Below are positions 27,642 to 35,368 of a DNA stretch of 64,000 nt, one piece after another. Position numbers and translations under genes: made by a program. The notes beneath the pieces are model-generated. The model had not been told where the DNA came from. It made no database searches and saw only the letters and a list, made by a program, of their open reading frames with translations. The DNA lies in the NCBI GenBank assembly GCA_029776255.1, contig JAKOTN010000159.1:62001-126000 (forward strand), given 5' to 3'. Each line of letters begins with the position of its first letter. Position 1 is the first letter of the stretch. Origin of the DNA: Pseudomonadota bacterium (GTDB lineage: Bacteria; Pseudomonadota; Gammaproteobacteria; Burkholderiales; Rhodocyclaceae).

Positions 27642-28298
27642 TCAGCAAAGTTTGACGACGATGTCCAGCAAGGTGCTGTTGCATACATTGAGACGATCGC
27701 CGGCGCCGATCAGCAGGCTGTAGATTTCCTTGCGACGGAAGATGTTATGGAAATCGTTGTCCTGGAACAGTTCGGCCAGCGCGCGGCGGTGCGTCCGGGT
27801 CAGATTGCGTTGGGCCTTATCGGCTTTTTCCGCGTCGCTGCGGCCCATCTTCGGATCGCTTCCCAGTCGGCCATAACCAGCGGCAATGGCTTCGACACCG
27901 TCCTTCAGATAAACCGACATTTCCAGGCAGTGCTTGTCCGGCCGCAGGGCCAGCATTTCGCTATCCATCTCAACGACGATGGAGTTGCAGCTGTTGATGA
28001 TCTCGTCGAGGTTGATGATCGCGCGGTGCAGGTCTTCGCGGTCGATCGGGGTCGAGAAAGCTTCGTTCAACAGGGTCAGGTTGCGAACTTTGAGACGATC
28101 GCCTTCGTTTTCGGCCTCGACGATCTTCTTGGCGACTTCGGCGCTACCCGAACCCATGTACTCCACCAGCAAGCCGGCGGTCACCGCCACTTGTGCGCTC
28201 TGCTCGGCAAGCAGGGCGAAGAAGTTCGGCACCTTCGGGAAAACGCGCTGCAGGATTTTGGAGGTGATCGAAGTTGATGCGGTATTTGCGTCCGACAT
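27642..28298 (-). CDS. DUF47 (PhoU-like) Pit accessory protein
   Basis: The 218-residue all-helical protein of the DUF47/TIGR00153 family has repeated helices with acidic motifs (AENEGDRLKVRNL; INLDEIINSCNSIV) like those of PhoU. Such proteins are encoded beside Pit phosphate transporters and regulate them. It lies two bases behind the pit gene on the same strand. Confidence 0.88.
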   Translation of the reverse strand: MSDANTASTSITSKILQRVFPKVPNFFALLAEQSAQVAVTAGLLVEYMGSGSAEVAKKIVEAENEGDRLKVRNLTLLNEAFSTPIDREDLHRAIINLDEIINSCNSIVVEMDSEMLALRPDKHCLEMSVYLKDGVEAIAAGYGRLGSDPKMGRSDAEKADKAQRNLTRTHRRALAELFQDNDFHNIFRRKEIYSLLIGAGDRLNVCNSTLLDIVVKLC

Positions 28299-28300
28299 GA

Positions 28301-29341
28301 TTAGGCCTTTCCAAGAAAGAGATTAACGATAGCGAATGTCTGAATGGCAACCAGTGCCGAACCGGGGATGGTGATCAACCAGGTAATGGCGATGTCCTTG
28401 GCTTTTTTCCAACGCACGGCTTTCGGACGTTCCGAGGAACCGATACCCATGATCGAGGTGGCGACAACGTGGGTCGTCGATACCGGCGCGCCGATCACCG
28501 ACGCGGTCAGGATAACGATCGCCGACGTCAATTGCGAACTCAGGGCATGGATCGGACGAACCCGATAAATCGCGAAACCGAGCGTGCGGACAATCCGCCA
28601 ACCGCCGGACAGGATACCCAGGGTAATCGCCGCAGCACAGGCCAGCATCACCCAGAAAGGCACTTCGAACTTGGTGATGAAGCCACCCAGAAGCAAGGCC
28701 AGGGTCAGCATGCCCATGCTTTTCTGCGCGTCGTTGGCGCCATGCGAGAAAGCCAGACCGGCGGCGGTAACGAATTGGGCGTAGCGCAGCCCGCTGTTCG
28801 CCGACGGCTTGGCGGCATACAACATAAGGCGGAGGATGCGCAACACTAGGAAACCGGCCCAAAAACCGATCAGTGGCGACAAGATCAAACTCGCCAACAC
28901 CTTCATGATGCCGGTCAATTCACCGTTCATCAACTTGGCGAAGCCCCAGACCACATGGTCGGCACCGGCCGAGACGACGACGGCGCCGATCAGGCCACCG
29001 ACCAGGGCGTGTGACGACGACGAAGGAATGCCGAAGTACCACGTGGCCAGGTTCCAGACGATGGCACCCATCAAACCGCTTAGCAGAATACTCAGCGACA
29101 GAACGGCTTGCACGTCGCCTAGGGTGACGAACTTGCCGATGGTGTTGGCCACCGCCGTGCCGCCCAGCATCGGACCCAAAAATTCAAAGGTACCGACGAT
29201 GATGACCGCTTGAACCGGCGTCATGGCTCGCGATGCGATGATTGTCGCCACGATATTGGCCGCATCGTGGAAACCGTTGGTGTAGTCGAAAAAGAGGACG
29301 ATGGCGACAGTCGCGATCGTCAGCATAAGTAAGGTACTCAT
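28301..29341 (-). CDS. pit: Inorganic phosphate transporter of the PiT family
   Basis: The 346-residue membrane protein has the two inverted PiT signature repeats: FFDYTNGFHDAANIVATIIA near the N-terminus and AGLAFSHGANDAQKSMGM in the second half, plus GIPSSSSHALVGGLIGA and GAPVSTTHVVATSIMGIG. It is a short PiT without the large hydrophilic loop, probably a low-affinity metal-phosphate/H+ symporter. It forms a two-gene operon with the DUF47 gene. Confidence 0.93.
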   Translation of the reverse strand: MSTLLMLTIATVAIVLFFDYTNGFHDAANIVATIIASRAMTPVQAVIIVGTFEFLGPMLGGTAVANTIGKFVTLGDVQAVLSLSILLSGLMGAIVWNLATWYFGIPSSSSHALVGGLIGAVVVSAGADHVVWGFAKLMNGELTGIMKVLASLILSPLIGFWAGFLVLRILRLMLYAAKPSANSGLRYAQFVTAAGLAFSHGANDAQKSMGMLTLALLLGGFITKFEVPFWVMLACAAAITLGILSGGWRIVRTLGFAIYRVRPIHALSSQLTSAIVILTASVIGAPVSTTHVVATSIMGIGSSERPKAVRWKKAKDIAITWLITIPGSALVAIQTFAIVNLFLGKA

Positions 29342-29396
29342 GAAACCGCCCCGAGGTTATTGAAGGTTGGCGCACCACGACTCCGCGATAATCCAT

Positions 29397-29424
29397 ATAT
29401 CATAAAACGCGTGATTGAGTGCAA
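29397..29424 (-). promoter_or_regulatory. Candidate pit promoter
   Basis: On the minus strand TTGCAC (29424-29419), a 16-base spacer and TGATAT (29402-29397) lie about 60 bases before the pit start. No clear Pho box was seen. Confidence 0.35.
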
Positions 29425-29952
29425 CTGAATCTCCCTCTGAATCCATCGTCGAGTCACTCTTTTCCTCCCTGTGATTGTTTAATCATCCGAACTTGGCTAA
29501 CGTTCGGCACACCCGCCGACCGACAGCAAAACGTTTCCCACGACCGCTGCCGGCACACTTCCGTAAAGCATTCAATATATTGATTTATTTATTTTATCTA
29601 ATTGTGAAACAGAAAAGAACAAACACTCCCACGGGCACGACATCGTCCGTGAACATGTGCTCCGTAATGTCTCCCCCACCGGCGACAAATTTGCACAAGT
29701 GTAACAAAATGCACAGACACCAGCAACAAGCCAGGAGCTAAAAAGAAGTGCTTTTCACTAATTCATGACTCAAGAACCGCAAAGTCCTTGAAACAGGCAG
29801 ATATATCTATATTGGATAATCCGGCGCGTTTTGGAAAAGCAGGCGTTTTGCCACCAGCCACCAGCGGTCGACGCGACGACGGCAAGTCGCCGGCCGATCG
29901 CAATAGCGATCGGTCCGACACGGGGCTCAATCCACGATCCGAATGTTGTCGA
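29425..29952. other. AT-rich intergenic region without a convincing gene
   Basis: More than 500 bases separate the pit promoter from the end of the NtrC-type regulator gene. The middle (about 29560-29780) is clearly richer in A and T than its surroundings. An 88-codon frame at 29475-29741 lacks a ribosome site and has no recognisable domain. I see no tRNA fold and no terminator for the regulator gene. It could hold a small RNA or a remnant of transferred DNA. Confidence 0.4.
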
Positions 29953-31380
29953 TCAGGAGTCGTTGCGCATGGCGCGCCGCGAGAGACGCCTGTTGAGCGC
30001 AGGTCGCGACAGTCCCAGCAGTGTCGCCGCGACGCCCTGATTGCCTTTGGCGCGTCGAAGCGCTTCCTTGATCATCGCCTCATCAACCTCGTCCAGCGTC
30101 GGGAATCGGCCGGGAATCATTACCGGCATTCCTTCCGCGGCCACCAGAGGCAGATCGGCGGCGACTTTCTGATGTTTTTGAATGGCCTGGCGGAAGCTGT
30201 CCATCGCCAGTACCGGGCCGCCGCGGTGCAAGGCCATGGCGTTGAAGACCATTGCCCGCAGTTCGCGGACGTTGCCAGGGAAGTGATAGTTCGAAAGCAG
30301 GGTGATCAACTCGTTGGAAGGCGCCGGCGCCGGCTTGTTGATCGCCGCTGCCGCGTCGTCAAGAAAATGCTGCAACAGGAGCGGAATATCTTCCTTGTGT
30401 TGACGCAGTGGCGGCACTTCGATCTGATGCACCGACAGGCGAAAAAACAGATCGGAACGGAACTGGTTCTGACGCATCATTTGCGCGAGATTGCAGTTGG
30501 TCGCGCAGACGACGCGCGCGTCGCTCGGGCGGGCCACATCGGAACCGAGCGGGAAATACATGTGTTCCTGCAACAGCCGCAGCAACTTCACCTGTGAAGC
30601 CATCGATAGATCGCCGATTTCGTCCAGAAACAAGGTGCCGCCGGCGGCCTGTGCGATCAGTCCCGGACGCGCCTGGTCGGCGCCGGTGAAAGCGCCTTTC
30701 TTGTGGCCAAACAAGGTGTCGGAAAACAAGGTATCGTCGAGACCGGCGACGTTGACCTGAATGAATTGGCCATTCAAACCGCTGAGTTTGTGCAGGGCGA
30801 GCGCGAACATTTCCTTGCCGGCGCCGGTTTCGCCGGAAATCAACACCGGCTCGGCCGAGGCGGCAACCGCTTCGAGATATTGGAAGATCGCTCGCATTTT
30901 GCGGCTGTGGGTGACGATGCCGGCAAACGCATCGTCGTTTTCCAGACAGTCGGAGAGCAGGTAGCGTTTAAGCACTCCCATTTGCCGGCGTAGCGAATGC
31001 ACTTCGAGCGCATGGCGAACACTGGCCAGCAGCCGGCTTTCGTCGACTGGCTTGACGAGGTAGTCGAACGCCCCTTCCTTCATGCTGCGTACCGCCGTTT
31101 CCACGTCCTGCGCGGCGGTCATGACGATCACCGGCAGCTCCGGGTAAAGATGAACGATTTCGGGGAGCAGTTTGCTGCCCGTGACGTGCGGCATCATCAA
31201 ATCGAGAAGTAACGCGCTGGCCGCCTGCCGCTCAAGCGTCGACAACAGTTCGCGACTGTCGTCGAGCAGCTGTATGTTGGCCACCCCGGCGCTGTGCAGC
31301 ATCGCCGCCGTGGCATGCAACACCGTCGTCTCGTCGTCGACGAGAAACACCGGCAGGCTGGCAAACGATTTCTCTTTCAT
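29953..31380 (-). CDS. Sigma-54-dependent response regulator (NtrC family)
   Basis: The 475-residue protein has a receiver domain (phospho-acceptor Asp60 in LLLDLMMP; Lys in VKPVDE), then an AAA+ sigma-54 activator domain with Walker A GETGAGKE, the sigma-54-contacting GAFTGA loop, Walker B GGTLFLDEIGD and R-finger region FRSDLFFRLSV. A Fis-type helix-turn-helix at the C-terminus reads NQGVAATLLGLSRPALNRRL. It begins directly after the kinase gene stop, so the two form one two-component system. Its target genes and signal are unknown. Confidence 0.92.
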   Translation of the reverse strand: MKEKSFASLPVFLVDDETTVLHATAAMLHSAGVANIQLLDDSRELLSTLERQAASALLLDLMMPHVTGSKLLPEIVHLYPELPVIVMTAAQDVETAVRSMKEGAFDYLVKPVDESRLLASVRHALEVHSLRRQMGVLKRYLLSDCLENDDAFAGIVTHSRKMRAIFQYLEAVAASAEPVLISGETGAGKEMFALALHKLSGLNGQFIQVNVAGLDDTLFSDTLFGHKKGAFTGADQARPGLIAQAAGGTLFLDEIGDLSMASQVKLLRLLQEHMYFPLGSDVARPSDARVVCATNCNLAQMMRQNQFRSDLFFRLSVHQIEVPPLRQHKEDIPLLLQHFLDDAAAAINKPAPAPSNELITLLSNYHFPGNVRELRAMVFNAMALHRGGPVLAMDSFRQAIQKHQKVAADLPLVAAEGMPVMIPGRFPTLDEVDEAMIKEALRRAKGNQGVAATLLGLSRPALNRRLSRRAMRNDS

Positions 31381-33927
31381 TCACGCCTCCATGGCGGCCG
31401 GTAGATCAATGCTCACTCTCGTTCCCCTTTCGCCACGCGATTCAAAACGCAGCATGCCGCCGTGCCGCTCGACAATCGACGACGAGATCGACAACCCCAA
31501 ACCGGTACCGCCATGCTCGGCCTTGGTCGTCAGGAAGGGTTCGCCGATATTGGCCATCACGTCGTCGGCGATACCCTTGCCCTCGTCCTCCACCCCGACC
31601 AGCACGCGCTTACCGCCGCCCGCTGTCCGCGCCGACACTTTTACCGAGCGACTGCGATCCGGTAGCGATTCCAGCGCGTTGACAATGACGTTGATGAATA
31701 CCTGTTCGAGCTGCTGGATGTTGCCCTTGACCAGCGGCAAGACCTCCTGGAGGTCGAGGGTAAAGCAGTCGGTGTGCTTGCGAATGCGGCTATCGAGCAA
31801 GGTCGCCGCCGCTTGTAGAACCTTGCCGATATCCGCCAGTTCGTCCATGTGTCCTCGGTCCTGCTTGCCAAGATGCTTGAGGTTGTCAATGATTCTCTGA
31901 ATCCGCTTGGCGTTGTCGGCGATATCGGTCATACCGCGCGAAATCGTCTCGCTGGCTCGCGCGAAACTCAGTCCTGCCAGGAGAAAGCTCCCTTGTTCCT
32001 CCTCGTACTCCTTGAGAATCGGCAGCGCGTCCTGCCAGATACGCGCCAACAGGGACGCATTGGCCAGGATGGCGTGATTGGGATTGTTGATTTCGTGCGC
32101 GATTCCTGCCGAAAGAACACCGAGCGACGCCAGCCGCGCGCTGCGAATGGCTTGCCATTGCAACTTGCGGTTTTCGGTGATGTCGGTGATCACCACCATT
32201 GCCGCCATCACCTCCTGCGACGAGCTGATCGGCACGATGCGGATTTCCCACCAGGTGGCGTCGCTGGCCTTGTACTGATAATGCTCGATACGCCCCTTGG
32301 CGAATACTTGTTGCAACTTCTCGAGGTAACGTTCACGGATGTCCGGTGGCAAAATCAGTTCCGATCGCTTTTCGCCGGCGCCGGCGCCACCGACCGGATA
32401 CGGCAAGTGCCGGTTGGTCAGCAGGATGGTGGCATCGCGATCGACGGTAAAAATCAGGTCGGGCGAATGATTGAACAAGGTCCGCAATTTCGACTCGGAA
32501 TCGCGCAACGCATCGTCGGTCAATTTGTGCTCGGTGATATCTTCGAAGAATCCGACGATGCGGTTCAGTTCCTGACCATCCTTGCGCACAGGAAAACCGC
32601 AGACGCGCAGCCAGCGCAAACCGCGATCGCCACGCGTCACCGGCAACACGACGTTGAAACGCCTTCCATCGGCGAGAAGCTGGTCGACCGCCGCCAACAA
32701 GGTGCGTCGGTCGGAAGCGCCAAAAGCGTCGAAAAGCTGCGCCAACGAGCGCTGGTCGAGTCGCGCGTCGCTGCCGGCGATCTGCCGAAAGGCCGGCCCG
32801 ATGTATTCCAGCCGCGAGGCGTCGGCACTGGCCGCCCAGAACACCACATCGACCGTTTCCGCCAACTGGCGAAAGATCTCCTCGCGTTCCTGTATTTTCT
32901 GGCTGAGCCGCATGCGTTTGTCCAGCTCGCGGCGACTGAGCGCCAGATAAAAGCTCAACAGTCCGGTCAGCAGAATGCCGCCGATCAACACCGACCAGTG
33001 CGCCTTGGTGAACGCCTCGGCGCTGCGAAAGGTATTCGTCGCCACACAACTGACGGCCCAGACGCGATCGCCGACCGGAATGCGCATCGTCATCCCGCGC
33101 GCCTCTTCCTCCCCCGGAAGAATCGACGGCGACGGCTCGTCGGCGAGTTCCACCTTCGATCCCAGACGACTGGCGTAATGGTGCAGGAATTGCGCGTCGC
33201 TGCCCCCGGAGTCGTCGCGGACCAGCACCTCGACGCCACGTGGCTCCAGCATGCTGATCGCCGTGTGCAACAATTCTTCGATCACGTAGATTCCGACCAC
33301 GAAGCCGGTCGGCACCGCCCGCGAGTCCGCACGCCCTGGCGCGTCGCGTGGCATCGCGGTCGCCTCGAATACCGGCAGTGCGGCATAAATCACCTGCACT
33401 GGCGGCTTGCCCGGGCGATTCAACGCCAGTCGGCCGCTGACCGCGACGGCACCGCTGGCCGTTGCCCGCTCGAATAGCCCGTTCAACGCCTTTTCGGCGT
33501 AAAAATCGGCCCCATGGGGAAAATCGGTATCGGCGCGTGACGCCGACAAGCGTACCGGAAAGTGCGGCGCGGGAACGTTCTTTCCCGCTGTCGCAAACGG
33601 TTTCGTTGAACGATTCACCAATGGCGCCCACATCAGGCTGTGAATATACGGCCGGCGCTTGAGAATGGAATCGCTGAACACCGCGAAATCCTTGGCGTCG
33701 ACCGTCCGCGTCGCGTAGTACAGCTCGCGCACCTCCTGCAACGCGTCCAGCCCCTGTTCGACCACCATGCGCACTGACTGGATACGGTCACCGGCGGCCC
33801 ATTGGAATTCCTTGAGGTGACTGGTCTGCAACTCCTGCCGCACATTCCACGACGACAAGCAGGTCATCAGCACGCCGCCCATGGCGACCAAATAAGCGAC
33901 GGCGTACTTGCGCAGGTTGTCGAACAT
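31381..33927 (-). CDS. CHASE-PAS-PAS sensor histidine kinase
   Basis: The 848-residue kinase has an N-terminal transmembrane helix (residues about 9-27), a periplasmic CHASE domain (about 40-305), a second helix (WSVLIGGILLTGLLSFYLAL, about 320), two PAS domains (about 355-600, each followed by a PAC-like EDITEHK or ITDITENRK segment), a HisKA domain with His611 in AGIAHEINNP, and an HATPase with INVIVNALESLP, DEGKGI and GGTGLGLSISSSIVERHGG. CHASE domains bind small extracellular ligands. It is cotranscribed with the NtrC-type regulator. Confidence 0.9.
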   Translation of the reverse strand: MFDNLRKYAVAYLVAMGGVLMTCLSSWNVRQELQTSHLKEFQWAAGDRIQSVRMVVEQGLDALQEVRELYYATRTVDAKDFAVFSDSILKRRPYIHSLMWAPLVNRSTKPFATAGKNVPAPHFPVRLSASRADTDFPHGADFYAEKALNGLFERATASGAVAVSGRLALNRPGKPPVQVIYAALPVFEATAMPRDAPGRADSRAVPTGFVVGIYVIEELLHTAISMLEPRGVEVLVRDDSGGSDAQFLHHYASRLGSKVELADEPSPSILPGEEEARGMTMRIPVGDRVWAVSCVATNTFRSAEAFTKAHWSVLIGGILLTGLLSFYLALSRRELDKRMRLSQKIQEREEIFRQLAETVDVVFWAASADASRLEYIGPAFRQIAGSDARLDQRSLAQLFDAFGASDRRTLLAAVDQLLADGRRFNVVLPVTRGDRGLRWLRVCGFPVRKDGQELNRIVGFFEDITEHKLTDDALRDSESKLRTLFNHSPDLIFTVDRDATILLTNRHLPYPVGGAGAGEKRSELILPPDIRERYLEKLQQVFAKGRIEHYQYKASDATWWEIRIVPISSSQEVMAAMVVITDITENRKLQWQAIRSARLASLGVLSAGIAHEINNPNHAILANASLLARIWQDALPILKEYEEEQGSFLLAGLSFARASETISRGMTDIADNAKRIQRIIDNLKHLGKQDRGHMDELADIGKVLQAAATLLDSRIRKHTDCFTLDLQEVLPLVKGNIQQLEQVFINVIVNALESLPDRSRSVKVSARTAGGGKRVLVGVEDEGKGIADDVMANIGEPFLTTKAEHGGTGLGLSISSSIVERHGGMLRFESRGERGTRVSIDLPAAMEA

Positions 33928-34251
33928 CGTGGCTCGTGAAAATTGGCCCTACGGACGGCGAGGACGCATTCCGTCCATACGCCGCCATGACGTGGTCCGC
34001 GAGCTTAGCAGAAAGACCCGCCGATGAGGACGCCAAGCGCGAAGATGAAAACTGTGAAGCGGCATCGAGCCGGGAGCGCGCCAGCGGCGCCAAAATGCGG
34101 TAGGGTGGCGCTCTCGCCGGCGCGGTGACCGCCCATCATCGAATCGTTGAATCGTTGCCATGGTCGAATCGTTGAATTCCTGAAATTGTTTGTAAGGAAA
34201 TCGGTTGGCGCCGCGACCGAGAAATAACGGACTTTCTGAAAGTACACGCGC
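33928..34251. other. Divergent region between the CHASE kinase gene and arsS, with a short direct repeat
   Basis: About 320 bases between two divergent genes. It contains a 14-base direct repeat (34139-34152 and 34164-34177) nearer arsS. No clear -24/-12 sigma-54 site or strong sigma-70 promoter was found. Confidence 0.5.
34139..34177. repeat. Direct repeat TCGAATCGTTGAAT, two copies
   Basis: Two identical 14-base copies start 25 bases apart (34139 and 34164), a little over two helical turns, about 75 bases upstream of arsS. The spacing suits a tandem regulator site, but slippage of a simple sequence would look the same. Confidence 0.5.
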
Positions 34252-35259
34252 ATGCATGCCACCCTGCCCTTGCTTGTCAACACCACCTTTCCCGCCTTGT
34301 TTCGCCGGTCGGTGGAGACACTGCAAGTCAACCTCGGTTATCGCTGCAATCAGAGTTGCCTGCACTGCCACGTCAATGCCGGGCCAACGCGCACCGAGGA
34401 AATGACGTCCGAGACGGTCGATGCGCTGCTAACGTTCGTCGCCGCGAATCCCCAGGTGCGGGTTCTCGATCTGACCGGCGGCGCGCCGGAGTTGAACCCG
34501 CATTTTCGTCGACTGGTCATCGCTGGTCGGCAACGCGGCTTGCGGGTGATCGACCGATGCAATCTGACCGTTCTGGAAGAGCCCGGACAGGCGGATCTAG
34601 CCCAATTTCTTGCCGCCCATGGCGTCGAGGTGGTCGCGTCGCTGCCATGTTATCTGGAAGAAAACGTCGACCGGCAACGTGGCAAGGGAACGTTCGACAG
34701 CAGTATCCGCGGCCTGCAAAAACTCAATGCGCTGGGTTACGGACAGACCGATAGCGCGCGGACCGGTCGCTTGCTCAATCTGGTGTTCAATCCACAGGGC
34801 GCGGTGCTGCCGCCACCGCAAGCGCCGCTGGCCGCCGCCTACCGTGCGCATCTCGGACACCATTTCGGCGTGGTGTTCAATGACTTGTTTACCCTCACCA
34901 ACATGCCGATCCAGCGGTTCGGCTCGACGCTGGTTTCCAAGGGACAGTTCAAAGGGTATATGAACCTGCTGCGCGACGCCCACCGCGCGGAGAATCTGGC
35001 ACACGTGATGTGCCGCGATCTGTTATCGGTCGATTGGCAGGGCTATGTGTATGACTGCGACTTCAACCAGCAGCTCGCCCTGCCGATTGGCCGTGCCGGG
35101 CAGCCGCGCCTGCACATCGCCGACCTGAACGCCGCCGCCATCGAGGGACATCCCATTCGTGTCGCCGAGCACTGCCATGGCTGTACGGCTGGGCAGGGTT
35201 CGAGTTGCGGCGGCGCGCTTGGCGACGGAACGGCGGCGACTCCAAAGGGCGGCGCTTAG
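34252..35259 (+). CDS. arsS: Radical SAM/Cys-rich protein ArsS (arsenosugar biosynthesis type)
   Basis: The 335-residue protein has the radical SAM site NLGYRCNQSCLHCHVNAGP (CxxxCxxC), followed by LDLTGGAPELNPHF and ASLPCYLEENVDRQRGKGTF. The C-terminal DUF3641-like region ends with the Cys-rich motif EHCHGCTAGQGSSCGGALG. These mark the ArsS/TIGR04167 family, proposed to make 5'-deoxyadenosyl-arsenosugar precursors. Family members can carry selenocysteine; here the positions are cysteine. The arsenic methyltransferase gene arsM that often accompanies it is not adjacent. Confidence 0.85.
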   Translation: MHATLPLLVNTTFPALFRRSVETLQVNLGYRCNQSCLHCHVNAGPTRTEEMTSETVDALLTFVAANPQVRVLDLTGGAPELNPHFRRLVIAGRQRGLRVIDRCNLTVLEEPGQADLAQFLAAHGVEVVASLPCYLEENVDRQRGKGTFDSSIRGLQKLNALGYGQTDSARTGRLLNLVFNPQGAVLPPPQAPLAAAYRAHLGHHFGVVFNDLFTLTNMPIQRFGSTLVSKGQFKGYMNLLRDAHRAENLAHVMCRDLLSVDWQGYVYDCDFNQQLALPIGRAGQPRLHIADLNAAAIEGHPIRVAEHCHGCTAGQGSSCGGALGDGTAATPKGGA

Positions 35260-35368
35260 GCGCTCCACGAATACTGTCTATCCGAGTCCGCGAGAGCGCC
35301 CTTTCTCGAAAACCGACGACGGTGAGCCGCCGGCGAAAACGAGTCCTTCGGCGTGCATTTCACACACT

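Noticed and set aside
29475-29741. 88-codon open frame in the AT-rich gap
   Set aside because: No ribosome site, no domain and low-complexity residue use; not supported as a gene.
34139-34177. Possible CRISPR or integron repeat
   Set aside because: Only two short copies with an 11-base gap; no cas genes and no further units.
35190-35259. Possible selenocysteine at the Cys-rich end of ArsS
   Set aside because: The cysteine codons are ordinary and no in-frame TGA is read through; the stop lies at the expected C-terminus.
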